A DNA stretch of 64,000 nucleotides from VRUE01 sp963695835 (GTDB taxonomy: Bacteria > Actinomycetota > Thermoleophilia > Solirubrobacterales > 70-9). The position numbers and the translations under genes were made by a program. Positions 49,102 to 57,367 of the stretch are shown in pieces. Numbering within the stretch: the stretch's first letter is position 1; each line of letters starts with the position of its first letter. Under the pieces are notes generated by a model, which was not told the DNA's origin, made no database searches, and worked only from the letters and a program-made list of their open reading frames with translations. The stretch spans positions 806,001 to 870,000 of the forward strand of contig CAVOHR010000001.1 of NCBI GenBank assembly GCA_963695835.1, given 5' to 3'.

Positions 49102-50934
49102 GTGGAGGTCGTCGTCGATCAGGACAAGCGGCAGCGTGGCAAGGGCCGCCCCGGCACCCTGGAGAACCCGGAGAGCTACGAGAACGTCCCCGGCCACGTC
49201 ATCCCGATCATCGAGCGCGAGTTCGACGACTTCGACAGCAAGGCCGAGGAGTTCCTCTCCGGCCGCCTGGCCGAAGACCAGTTCATCGGCTTCCGCCTGA
49301 AGCAGGGCGTCTACGGTCAGCGCCAGCCCGACGTGCAGATGGCCCGCGTGAAGCTGCCGTTCGGCGGCGTCACCCCGGAGCAGATGGACGCCTTCGCCGA
49401 CGTGGTCGAGCGCTACGCGCCGCTCGACAAGGGCCACATCACGACCCGCCAGAACATCCAGATCCACCACGTGCCGCTGCGCGACATGGAGGCGCTGATC
49501 CGCGAGATCTCCGCCGTCGGCCTCTCCTCGCGCGAGGGCTGCGGCAACACGGTGCGCAACGTCACCGGCGACCCCTGGGCCGGCGTCGCCGCCGACGAGG
49601 TCTTCGACCCGACGCCGTACGCCGGCGCCTACATCCGCTACTTCGTCCGCCACCCGACGACCCAGCTGATGCCGCGCAAGATCAAGACCGCCTTCACCGG
49701 CTCCGACGAGGACCGGGCGATCACCGGCATCCACGACATCGCCTTCATCAGCCGCGAACGCGACGGCGTCAAGGGCTTCGAGGTGCGGGTCGGCGGCGGC
49801 ACCTCGATCATGGCCCGCGTCGCCCCGACGCTTTACGAGTTCGTCGAGGCCGACAACGGCGACTACCTCAAGGTCTCCGAGGCGGCGCTGCGGATCTTCG
49901 ACCGCCAGGAGTGGCTGCGGGCCAACCGCGCCCGCGCCCGGATCAAGGTGCTGATCGACAAGATCGGGATCGACGCCTTCCGCGAACAGGTCGAGGAGGA
50001 GCTGCGCGGCGGCTGGGTGCGGGAACGCGACTTCGACGTCGAGCGGCTGCGCTTCGATGTCGACGAGGAGGCGAACGCGCCCGAGCCGCCGGCAACGGCA
50101 GCCTCGCCGGGCAGCGACCGCAGCGAGTTCGACCGCTTCCTCGGAGGCAACGTGCAGCCGCAGCGCCAGGAGGGGTTCACGGCGGTCGAGGTGAAGGTCG
50201 AGCGCGGTGACCTGACGTCCGAGCAGTTCCGCGGCCTGGCGGCGATCATGCGCGAGTTCACCGGCGGCTACGCCCGCAGCACCGTGCAGCAGAACCTCGT
50301 CCTGCGCTGGGTGCGCGACGAGGCGCTGTACGAAGTCTGGGAGCGGCTCAAGGCGCTCGGCCTCGGCGAGCCAGGCGCCCGCGAGATCACCGACACGGTC
50401 AGCTGCCCCGGTACCGACAGCTGCAAACTCGGCATCACCAGCTCGATGGGGCTGAACCGGGCGATCAAGCGGCGGGTCGAGGAGATGGAGATCGACGACG
50501 AGCTGACCCGGAAGGTCCAGGTCAAGATGAGCGGCTGCCCGAACGGCTGCAGCCAGCACCACATCGCCAACATCGGCTTCTACGGCGCCTCGCTGAAGGT
50601 CGGCGGCCGCCAGATGCCCGCCTACATCCCCCACCTCGGCGGCAACTACGAGGGCGGCGAGGTGATCTTCGGCACCCGGCTGAAGTCGCGCCTGCCGGCC
50701 AAGCGGGTGCCCGAGGCGGTCGGGCGCTGGATTAGACTGTATGAGGACGAGCGGGCCGACGGCGAGGAGTTCAACGCCTTCGTCGAGCGGGCCGGCACCG
50801 GCCGCTTCGAAGCGGAGATCAAGGACCTCACCCTGCCTACCGAGTTCAGCCTGGAGACGATGCGGCAGTTCATCGACTGGAACCGCTCCAGTCCCTACAA
50901 AGTGGAGCGGGGCGAGGGCGAGTGCGCGATATGA
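49102..50934 (+). CDS. Ferredoxin-type nitrite/sulfite reductase
   Basis: 610 residues. Two half-domains typical of siroheme reductases (GHITTRQNIQIHHVPLRDME in the first, ARSTVQQNLVLRWV in the second). The [4Fe-4S]-siroheme cysteines are in VSCPGTDSCKLGIT (~434-442) and MSGCPNGCSQHH (~476-481). With cysH, sat and cysC downstream, sulfite is the likely substrate, reduced by six electrons to sulfide. The GTG start has a TATTTT box 7 nt upstream. A linker of ~40 residues (Pro/Ala/Ser) separates the halves. Overlaps cysH by 4 bp. Confidence 0.92.
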   Translation: MEVVVDQDKRQRGKGRPGTLENPESYENVPGHVIPIIEREFDDFDSKAEEFLSGRLAEDQFIGFRLKQGVYGQRQPDVQMARVKLPFGGVTPEQMDAFADVVERYAPLDKGHITTRQNIQIHHVPLRDMEALIREISAVGLSSREGCGNTVRNVTGDPWAGVAADEVFDPTPYAGAYIRYFVRHPTTQLMPRKIKTAFTGSDEDRAITGIHDIAFISRERDGVKGFEVRVGGGTSIMARVAPTLYEFVEADNGDYLKVSEAALRIFDRQEWLRANRARARIKVLIDKIGIDAFREQVEEELRGGWVRERDFDVERLRFDVDEEANAPEPPATAASPGSDRSEFDRFLGGNVQPQRQEGFTAVEVKVERGDLTSEQFRGLAAIMREFTGGYARSTVQQNLVLRWVRDEALYEVWERLKALGLGEPGAREITDTVSCPGTDSCKLGITSSMGLNRAIKRRVEEMEIDDELTRKVQVKMSGCPNGCSQHHIANIGFYGASLKVGGRQMPAYIPHLGGNYEGGEVIFGTRLKSRLPAKRVPEAVGRWIRLYEDERADGEEFNAFVERAGTGRFEAEIKDLTLPTEFSLETMRQFIDWNRSSPYKVERGEGECAI

Positions 50935-51626
50935 ACCCGGTGGCGACAGCCCCGGAGATGGATGTCGAGGAGGTCGCCGCAGAGCTGGAGGGCAGGACGG
51001 CGGCCGAGGCGATCGAGTGGATGTTCGACGCCTTCGGCGAGCGCCACTACGTCGCCTGCTCGTTTCAGAAGACCAGCTCGGTCACGGCGCACCTGGCCAG
51101 CCGGGTCAACCCCGCGGCGCGCTTCTTCTACCTCGACACCGACCTCCTCTTCCCGGAGACCTACGAGACGCGCGACAGGCTCGCCGAGCGCCTCGGGGTC
51201 GAGTTCGAGCGCTTCCACAACCTGACCCTGGAGGAGCAGGCGGCCACACACGGCGAGGCGCTGTGGAGCCGCGATCCCGATGCCTGCTGCGGGCTGCGCA
51301 AGATCGAGCCGATGCGCCGCGCCCTGTCTTCCGTAGACTGCTGGGCCGCCGGCGTCCGCCGCGAGGACTCCGCGAATCGCGCCAACACCCCCAAGTTCGG
51401 CTGGGACAAGCGATTCGGGCTGTGGAAGCTGAACCCCCTCGCGGACTGGACCGAGCGCGATGTCTGGAACTACATCCGTGAGCACCATCTCCCGTATAAC
51501 CCGCTTCACGATCGCGGCTATCCGTCGATCGGTTGCACCCACTGCACCAAGCCGGTGGGGCCAGGCGGCTCTCCCCGAGCCGGGCGCTGGGCGGGCCTCG
51601 AAAAGACCGAGTGCGGGATCAACTAG
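50931..51626 (+). CDS. cysH: APS/PAPS reductase
   Basis: 231 residues from ATG 50931 (ATGA overlap). ATP-pyrophosphatase-like fold: ACSFQKTSSVTAHLASRV, FFYLDTDLLFPETYETRD, and PDACCGLRKIEPMRRAL. The extra cysteines CC (~119), GCTHC (~201-204) and the C-terminal ECGIN supply the [4Fe-4S] cluster and catalytic Cys of the APS-reducing type. The usual C-terminal ECGIH reads ECGIN here. It reduces adenylyl sulfate to sulfite for the upstream reductase. Confidence 0.93.
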   Translation: MNPVATAPEMDVEEVAAELEGRTAAEAIEWMFDAFGERHYVACSFQKTSSVTAHLASRVNPAARFFYLDTDLLFPETYETRDRLAERLGVEFERFHNLTLEEQAATHGEALWSRDPDACCGLRKIEPMRRALSSVDCWAAGVRREDSANRANTPKFGWDKRFGLWKLNPLADWTERDVWNYIREHHLPYNPLHDRGYPSIGCTHCTKPVGPGGSPRAGRWAGLEKTECGIN

Positions 51627-51682
51627 CGGCTCTCTGGCGAGCCCTTAGGAATACTCCCCTCCCCCAATCTGACGAGGAACCC

Positions 51683-52759
51683 ATGAGCGAGACGATGACC
51701 GAGCTTTCCCTGACCCTTTCCGAGCGCCACACGGCCGACTTCGAGATGATCGCCAACGGCGGCTTCGCGCCGCTGAACGGCTTCCAGGGCGCCGCCGACT
51801 GGGAGCGCGTCTGCGCCGAGATGCGCACCGCGGCCGGCGAGTACTGGCCGATCCCGATCACCCTGGCCGGCGATCTCGACTGCGCCGCCGGCGACGTCGT
51901 CTCGCTGCTCAGCGACGAAGGCAAGCCGCTCGGCCGGCTCACCGTCGAGGAGATCTTCGAGCGCGACCCTAAGCGCGAGGCCGAGCAGGTCTACGGCACC
52001 GCCGACGAGGCCCACCCGGGCGTCGCGGCGATCTACGAGGAGGGCGCCCGCTGCATCGCCGGCCCGATCGAGGCCGACGCGCTGCCCGACCATGAGGACG
52101 CCTTCATGCGCCGCTACCTCACCCCGGAGGAGTCGCGCAAGGCGTTCGCCGAGCGCGGCTGGAAGCGCGTCGTCGCCTTCCAGACCCGCAACCCGATCCA
52201 CCGCGCCCACGAGTACCTGACCAAGGCGGCGCTGGAGACCACCGACGGGCTCTTCATCCACCCGCTGATCGGCAAGACCAAGGCCGGCGACATCCCCGCC
52301 GACGTGCGGATGCGCTGCTACGAGGTTCTGATGGAGAACTACTACCCGCAGGACCGCGTCATCCTCGGCGTCTTCCCCTCGAAGATGCACTACGCCGGCC
52401 CGCGCGAGGCGATCCTCCACGCGATCGCCCGCCGCAACTACGGTGCCACCCACTTCATCGTCGGCCGCGACCACGCCGGGGTCGGCGACTACTACGGCAC
52501 CTACGACGCGCAGAAGATCTTCGACGAGATCGACACCGAGGAGCTGGGCATCGAACCGCTTTTCTTCGAGCACAGCTTCTGGTGCAACGAGTGCGAGGGG
52601 ATGGCCTCGGGCAAGACCTGCCCGCACGAGGTCTCGGCGCACGTGTTCCTCAGCGGCACCAAGGTCCGCGAGATGCTCGGCAACGGCGAACGCCCGCCGC
52701 AGGAGTTCTCGCGCAACGAGGTCGCCGACATCCTGATTGACGCCTACAAGGAGGACTAG
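51683..52759 (+). CDS. sat: Sulfate adenylyltransferase (ATP sulfurylase)
   Basis: 358 residues from ATG 51683 with GACGAGGAA upstream; the ORF extends 5' without sense. Motifs: VVAFQTRNPIHRAHEYLTKA (QTRNPxHRAHE), FIVGRDHAGVGDYYGTYDAQ and FLSGTKVREMLGNGERPP. This is the monomer-type ATP sulfurylase (not CysD/N). It makes APS from sulfate and ATP. A zinc-like cluster CNECEGMASGKTCPH is present as in bacterial Sat. 56 bp after cysH, 6 bp before cysC. Confidence 0.94.
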   Translation: MSETMTELSLTLSERHTADFEMIANGGFAPLNGFQGAADWERVCAEMRTAAGEYWPIPITLAGDLDCAAGDVVSLLSDEGKPLGRLTVEEIFERDPKREAEQVYGTADEAHPGVAAIYEEGARCIAGPIEADALPDHEDAFMRRYLTPEESRKAFAERGWKRVVAFQTRNPIHRAHEYLTKAALETTDGLFIHPLIGKTKAGDIPADVRMRCYEVLMENYYPQDRVILGVFPSKMHYAGPREAILHAIARRNYGATHFIVGRDHAGVGDYYGTYDAQKIFDEIDTEELGIEPLFFEHSFWCNECEGMASGKTCPHEVSAHVFLSGTKVREMLGNGERPPQEFSRNEVADILIDAYKED

Positions 52760-52765
52760 ACAAGC

Positions 52766-53320
52766 ATGGCTGGCGAGAAGGGATTCACCCTCTGGTTCAC
52801 CGGGCTCTCCGGTGCCGGCAAGACGACGATCTCGAGGCTGCTCGAGGGACACCTGCGCGAGCGCGGCTCGAAGCTGGAGATCCTCGACGGCGACATCGTG
52901 CGCGAAAACCTCTCCAAGGGTCTCGGCTTCTCGAAAGAGGACCGCGACACCAACATCCGCCGGATCGCCTTCGTCGCCGACCTGCTCAGCCGCAACGGCG
53001 TGCCGGTGATCACCGCGGCGATCTCCCCCTACGCGGAGATCCGCGCCGAGGCGCGCGAGCTGATGGGCGAGCGCTTCATCGAGGTCTTCGTCAAGGCCTC
53101 GGTCGACACCTGCGCCGAGCGCGACGTCAAGGGGCTCTACGCGAAAGCGTTCGCCGGCGAGATCAAGGAATTCACCGGCGTGTCGGACCCCTACGAGGCG
53201 CCCGACAACCCCGAGGTCACCTGCGACACCGAAGCGGAAACCGCCGAGGAGTCGACGCAGAGGCTGATCGAGTACCTCGAGTCGCGCGACCTGATCCCGG
53301 CGGCTGCCGTCACTGCTTAG
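52766..53320 (+). CDS. cysC: Adenylyl-sulfate kinase
   Basis: 184 residues. P-loop LWFTGLSGAGKTTISRLLEG, then ILDGDIVRENLSKGLGFSKE and RDTNIRRIAFVADLLSRNGV, and VKASVDTCAERDVKGLYAKA, all APS-kinase signatures. It phosphorylates APS to PAPS. Having it together with an APS-type CysH suggests PAPS is needed for sulfation rather than reduction. Ribosome-binding site AAGGAGG before the ATG. Last gene of the sulfur operon. Confidence 0.94.
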   Translation: MAGEKGFTLWFTGLSGAGKTTISRLLEGHLRERGSKLEILDGDIVRENLSKGLGFSKEDRDTNIRRIAFVADLLSRNGVPVITAAISPYAEIRAEARELMGERFIEVFVKASVDTCAERDVKGLYAKAFAGEIKEFTGVSDPYEAPDNPEVTCDTEAETAEESTQRLIEYLESRDLIPAAAVTA

Positions 53321-53415
53321 AGCGCTGGGGTGGGGGAGGGCTGCCCGTGTCCCTCCTACGACAGGGGTCGAAGTGCGGCAGCCGCCGGGCTTGGGCGCGT
53401 TAGCTTGCCGGCTGG

Positions 53416-53480
53416 GAAAGTGTTCGGTTCAATTAGATAGCTGCCGAGCGAACACTTTCTAAGTTGTTCGGTACAATTAG
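53416..53480 (+). promoter_or_regulatory. Repeat-rich promoter of the second Fic gene
   Basis: GTTCGGTTCAATTAG (53422-53436) and GTTCGGTACAATTAG (53466-53480) are direct repeats 44 bp apart with one difference. Overlapping them, GAAAGTGTTCG (53416-53426) and CGAACACTTTC (53449-53459) form a perfect inverted repeat. TACAAT (53472-53477) ends 6 nt before the GTG start, so the transcript is leaderless. Confidence 0.6.
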
Positions 53481-53483
53481 CTT

Positions 53484-54509
53484 GTGGCTGAGCCGAACAA
53501 ATCTAAGAGAACCCGGCGCGGGAGGCCTTCTCGGGCTGCCGTCTATGAGCGACTGCGGGTGCAGATCGGGGAGCTTCGGGAGAAGCTGGGCGGTTTGCCC
53601 TCCCCCGAGGAGGCTGAGGGGATCTGGCGGGGGATCTGGTTGGAGGAGGCGCATCACTCGACCGCGATCGAGGGGAACACGCTTGTGCTCAAGCAGGTCG
53701 AGGTGCTGCTCGAGGAGGGTCGCGCGGTTGGGAACAAAGAGCTTGGCGAATACCTGGAGGTGCGCGGCTATGCGGATGCCGCTACCTGGGTCTACGGGCA
53801 TGGGATACGGCCGGGCGATTGGCAGGATGGCGCCCTGATCAGTTTGGCCGAGTTGCGCCAGGTCTACACGCTCGCGATGACGCCCGTGTGGGACGTCGCG
53901 CCGCATCCGCAGGCCACTCCGCGCGAGCGCCCCGGCTCCTTTCGTGAGCACGACATCGAGCCGTTCCCCGGTGGGATGCGGCCGCCCGAGTGGACCGAGG
54001 TTCCGGTGCTGGTTCAGGACTGGCTCCGCGACGCTCAGAGGCTGCAAGAAGCCGACGAGGAGGCAATCCCCGAGGATCTCGCTCGCCTGCACGCCCGCTT
54101 CGAGCAGGTTCACCCGTTCCTCGACGGCAACGGGCGCACCGGGCGGCTGATCCTCAACCTGCTGCTGGTCCGGCTCGGATATCCCCCCGCAATCGTCTAC
54201 AAGCGCGACCGCGGGCGTTACCTCGCGGTGCTCCGTCGTGCCGACGGCGGCGACGCGGGGCCGCTTGGCGAGTTCCTGGCCCGGGCCGTGCTCGACAACC
54301 TCTACAAGTTCGTCGTGCCCGCGGTCGCGGGCCCGGCTCGCCTGGTGCCTCTGCCGGCCCTGGCGACAAAGGAGCTGTCGGCGAACGCCCTGCGCGTCGC
54401 GGCGGTGCGCGGCAGGCTCAAGGCCTCGAAGGCGGCCGATGGAACCTGGCGAAGCTCGGCTGCCTGGGTGAAGGAGTACGTCGCCAGCCGCTACAGGCGG
54501 GGGACCTGA
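53484..54509 (+). CDS. Fic-family protein with N-terminal inhibitory motif
   Basis: 341 residues. Complete catalytic loop VHPFLDGNGRTGRLILNLLL (HPFxDGNGRxGR) and inhibitory motif HHSTAIEGNTLVLKQVEVLL near residue 58. This is an AMP-transferase of the self-inhibited class. A C-terminal ~60 residues (TKELSANALRVAAVRGRLKA) may be a DNA- or target-binding helical region. Unlike the Fic at 18.6 kb, all core residues are canonical. The elaborate repeat-containing promoter suggests regulation. Convergent with the PHP gene, overlapping it by 19 bp. Confidence 0.92.
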   Translation: MAEPNKSKRTRRGRPSRAAVYERLRVQIGELREKLGGLPSPEEAEGIWRGIWLEEAHHSTAIEGNTLVLKQVEVLLEEGRAVGNKELGEYLEVRGYADAATWVYGHGIRPGDWQDGALISLAELRQVYTLAMTPVWDVAPHPQATPRERPGSFREHDIEPFPGGMRPPEWTEVPVLVQDWLRDAQRLQEADEEAIPEDLARLHARFEQVHPFLDGNGRTGRLILNLLLVRLGYPPAIVYKRDRGRYLAVLRRADGGDAGPLGEFLARAVLDNLYKFVVPAVAGPARLVPLPALATKELSANALRVAAVRGRLKASKAADGTWRSSAAWVKEYVASRYRRGT

Positions 54510-55294
54510 GGCTCGGCGAGGCCGTAGGTGTCGTAGGCGCCGAAGCGGGCGAAGGTCTTATGGGTCGGGCCGTGGTAGTCGCTCGAGGCGGTGGGGATGA
54601 GGTCGAGCTCGTCGCACAGCTCGAGCAGGTGGGCGGTCTGCTCCTTGGAGTGGGTCGGGTAGAAGGTCTCGACGCCGTCGACGTCGAGGGCCCGGATCAG
54701 CTCGTCGACCTCGGCCGGCGCGGAGATGTCCCAGTAGGGGTGGGCGACGACGGCGACGCCGCCGGCCTCCTTGATCGTCTCCACCGCCTGCTCGGCGGTC
54801 GGCCAGCGCCGCGGCACGAACGCCTTCGCCCCCGGCACCAGGTACTCCTCGAAGAAGGGGCCCAGATCCCCGGTCGCCCCCGCCGCCCGCGCGATATGCG
54901 GCCGCCCGATCGAGAGCGCGTCGCCGGCCTCCCGCACCGCATCCTCGAGGTGCAGCTCGAACCCCTCCCCCCGCAACCTCTCGACGATCTCCCCGGCCCG
55001 CGCCACCCGCTCGTGCTGAGCCCGCTCGCAAGCGGGAGCGATCGCCCCCAGATCCACCCAGTACCCGCACACATGCAGGTCTTCCGCGTACTCGTGAACG
55101 CACGACATCTCGATAGCGGGCACCAGCTCGATCCCAGCTTCCGCAGCTGCCTCAGCAGCCTCGGCGACCCCGGCAATGGCGTCATGGTCGGTCAGGGCCA
55201 GCGTGGTGACCCCAGCTATCGCAGCTTCCGCGACGACATCCGCCGGTGCCAGCTGCCCGTCGGAGACGGTCGAGTGGCTCTGCAGCTCGATCAA
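54491..55294 (-). CDS. PHP-domain phosphoesterase
   Basis: About 267 residues from a TTG at 55294, just before the domain's first motif LIELQSHSTVSDG; the longer ORF runs into palindromic element 2, so the upstream codons are not real. Other metal-binding motifs: ALTDHDAIAGVAEA, VPAIEMSC, VAVVAHPYWDIS and TASSDYHGPTH. The first motif is QSHST rather than the common DxHxH. The family includes nucleotide phosphatases and 5'-3' exonuclease-like enzymes. Substrate unknown. Confidence 0.85.
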   Translation of the reverse strand: MIELQSHSTVSDGQLAPADVVAEAAIAGVTTLALTDHDAIAGVAEAAEAAAEAGIELVPAIEMSCVHEYAEDLHVCGYWVDLGAIAPACERAQHERVARAGEIVERLRGEGFELHLEDAVREAGDALSIGRPHIARAAGATGDLGPFFEEYLVPGAKAFVPRRWPTAEQAVETIKEAGGVAVVAHPYWDISAPAEVDELIRALDVDGVETFYPTHSKEQTAHLLELCDELDLIPTASSDYHGPTHKTFARFGAYDTYGLAEPQVPRL

Positions 55295-55396
55295 CAGGCC
55301 GCGCAGCCTATTGCGGCCCGGGGTTGAACGGTGGCCGGGAGGATGCCCGCCAAGCTCCAGCCCGAAATACCACGGGGACCGCGATCCGCTTGTGGA

Positions 55397-55487
55397 GGGT
55401 GATGGGGACACCCCTGAACGGGCGGATACTCAAAATGCCGGCCTCATTGGGCCGGCATTTGTCCGGGCAGGGGTGTCCCCATCGCCC
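55397..55487. repeat. Palindromic core element 2
   Basis: Outer arms: GATGGGGACACCCCTG (55401-55416) and its exact inverse (55468-55483), extended to 20 bp with one wobble. Interior: AACGGGCGGATACTCA, an inner perfect 10-bp hairpin (AAATGCCGGC / GCCGGCATTT, 55433-55460), then GTCCGGG. It lies between the divergent PHP and carboxylase genes. Confidence 0.88.
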
Positions 55488-55516
55488 CGCCCCGCCCGTG
55501 AATAGACTGCGCCGCC

Positions 55517-57274
55517 GTGTTCGAGAAGGTGCTGATAGCCAACCGCGGCGAGATCGCGATTCGGGTCGCGCGGACGCTGAAGGAGATGGGGATCGGCTCG
55601 GTCGCGGTCTACTCGGAGATCGACCGCGACGCCCCGCACGTGCGCGAGGCCGACGAAGCCTTCCTGATCGGCCCCGCGGTCCCCGCCGAGAGCTACCTGA
55701 ACATCCTCAAGATCATCGACACCGCCAAGCAGGCGGGCGCCGGGGCGATCCATCCCGGCTACGGCTTCCTCGCCGAGAACGCCGATTTCGCCCGCGCCTG
55801 CGCCGAGGCCGGGATCGTCTTCGTCGGCCCGCCGGCCGAGGCGATCGAGGCGATGGGGTCGAAGACCCGGGCGCGGGAGATCATGGCCGAGGCCGGGGTG
55901 CCGATCGTGCCCGGCGCCACCGCGCCGGCCAAGGACGTCGGGGAGGCGCGCGAACAGGCCGAGGAGGCCGGCTACCCGGTCGCCTGCAAGGCGGCGGGCG
56001 GCGGCGGCGGCAAGGGATTCCGCGTCGCGATGAGCGCCGACGACCTGCAGGCGGCCTTCGAAGGCGCCGCCCGCGAGGGCGAGAAGTTCTTCTCCGACTC
56101 GCGCGTCTACGTCGAGCGCTACCTGGAGGACCCGCGCCACGTCGAGGTCCAGGTGCTGGCCGACTCGCACGGCAACGTGGTCCACCTCGGCGAGCGCGAC
56201 TGTTCGATCCAGCGCCGCCACCAGAAGCTGATCGAGGAGGCGCCCGGGCCGCGCGTCGACGCCGAGATGCGCGAGCGGATCGGCGAGATCGCCACCGAGG
56301 CGGCCCGCGCCGTCGGCTACCGCTCGGCCGGGACGGTGGAGGGCCTGCAGGTGGACGGCGAGTACTTCTTCCTCGAGATGAACACGCGGGTGCAGGTGGA
56401 GCACTGCGTCACCGAGATGGTCACCGGGATCGACATCGTCCGCGAGCAGATCCTGGTCGCGGCGGGCGAGCCGCTCTCGGTGTCCCAGGAGGACGTCGAG
56501 CTGCGCGGCCACGCGATCGAGTGCCGGGTCAACGCCGAGGCCGCGCACAAGAAATTCGCGCCGTCGCCGGGGACGATCGCCTCCTACCGCGAGCCCGCGG
56601 GCCCCGGCGTCCGGGTCGACTCGGGCGTCGAGGCCGGCTCCGAGGTGACGCCGACGTACGACCCGATGGTCGCCAAGCTGATCGTCTGGGACGTCGACCG
56701 CGAGCACGCGACGCGGCGGATGCTGCGGGCGCTGGGCGAGTACGAGGTCGGCGGCCTGACCACGCTGATCCCGTTTCACAAGGCGATCCTCGCCACCGAG
56801 CAATGGGCGAACGGGGAGACCTGCCGCGAGCTGATGGAAGACCGCGACTGGCTTAAGTCGACCGCTCCGGAGGAGGTCGCCGCGCCCGCGCCCGAGGAGG
56901 GCGGCGAGGTGATCGCCCGCGACTACAAGGTCGAGGTCTCCGGCAGGCTGTTCGAGGTCAAGGTGGTCGGCGAGGCGGTCGCCGGTGCGGCTGCCGCCGC
57001 CGCGGGCGGAAGGCGGCCGCCGAAACGGGAGCGCAAGGCCGGCAGCGCCGCGAGCGCATCGAGCGAGTCGCTGCCCTCGCCGCTTCAGGGCACGGTGCTC
57101 AAGGTCGCGGTCGAGCAGGGCGCCATGGTCGAGCAGGGCGACCTGGTCTGCGTGATCGAGGCGATGAAGATGGAGAACGAGATCGCCGCCCACCGCTCCG
57201 GCAAGGTGACCAAGCTAAACGTTACGCAAGGGGCCGCGGTGTCCAGCGGGGACACCCTGGCCGTCATCGAGTAG
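55517..57274 (+). CDS. Acyl-CoA (acetyl/propionyl) carboxylase alpha subunit, biotin carboxylase plus BCCP
   Basis: 585 residues. Biotin carboxylase: KVLIANRGEIAIRVARTLKE, AIHPGYGFLAENADFARACA, ATP-grasp loop KAAGGGGGKGFRV (~160), ERDCSIQRRHQKLIEEAPG and FLEMNTRVQVEHCVTEMV. The C-terminal biotinyl domain carries VIEAMKMENEIAAH (~545-558), where Lys is biotinylated. A Pro/Ala/Lys-rich linker joins them. TAGACT lies 8 nt before the GTG, so the start is leaderless. The beta subunit is not in the window. Provides malonyl- or methylmalonyl-CoA. Confidence 0.94.
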   Translation: MFEKVLIANRGEIAIRVARTLKEMGIGSVAVYSEIDRDAPHVREADEAFLIGPAVPAESYLNILKIIDTAKQAGAGAIHPGYGFLAENADFARACAEAGIVFVGPPAEAIEAMGSKTRAREIMAEAGVPIVPGATAPAKDVGEAREQAEEAGYPVACKAAGGGGGKGFRVAMSADDLQAAFEGAAREGEKFFSDSRVYVERYLEDPRHVEVQVLADSHGNVVHLGERDCSIQRRHQKLIEEAPGPRVDAEMRERIGEIATEAARAVGYRSAGTVEGLQVDGEYFFLEMNTRVQVEHCVTEMVTGIDIVREQILVAAGEPLSVSQEDVELRGHAIECRVNAEAAHKKFAPSPGTIASYREPAGPGVRVDSGVEAGSEVTPTYDPMVAKLIVWDVDREHATRRMLRALGEYEVGGLTTLIPFHKAILATEQWANGETCRELMEDRDWLKSTAPEEVAAPAPEEGGEVIARDYKVEVSGRLFEVKVVGEAVAGAAAAAAGGRRPPKRERKAGSAASASSESLPSPLQGTVLKVAVEQGAMVEQGDLVCVIEAMKMENEIAAHRSGKVTKLNVTQGAAVSSGDTLAVIE

Positions 57275-57367
57275 CGACGTCGGCACTCCCCCGTTCGGAC
57301 AATCGCCGGTCTAATTAGACCGGCGATTTGAGTATCCGCCCGCCCGGGGGAGTGCCGACGTCGCTAC
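57271..57367. repeat. Palindromic core element 3
   Basis: A 22-bp perfect inverted repeat, 57271-57292 (GTAGCGACGTCGGCACTC and four C) against 57346-57367. Each arm includes the TAG stop codon of its neighbouring gene. The interior on the minus strand: GGGCGGGCGGATACTCA, an inner perfect 11-bp hairpin (AATCGCCGGTC / GACCGGCGATT) with loop TAATTA, then TTGTCCG. It separates the convergent carboxylase and sulfatase genes. Confidence 0.88.

Noticed and set aside
53336..53395. Further member of the palindromic core family after cysC
   Set aside because: Only a 7-bp GGCTGCC/GGCAGCC pairing is visible and the GGGCGGATACTCA core is absent.
55295..55411. N-terminal 39-codon extension of the PHP protein
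   Set aside because: It would be translated from palindromic element 2 and precedes the first PHP motif without sense.
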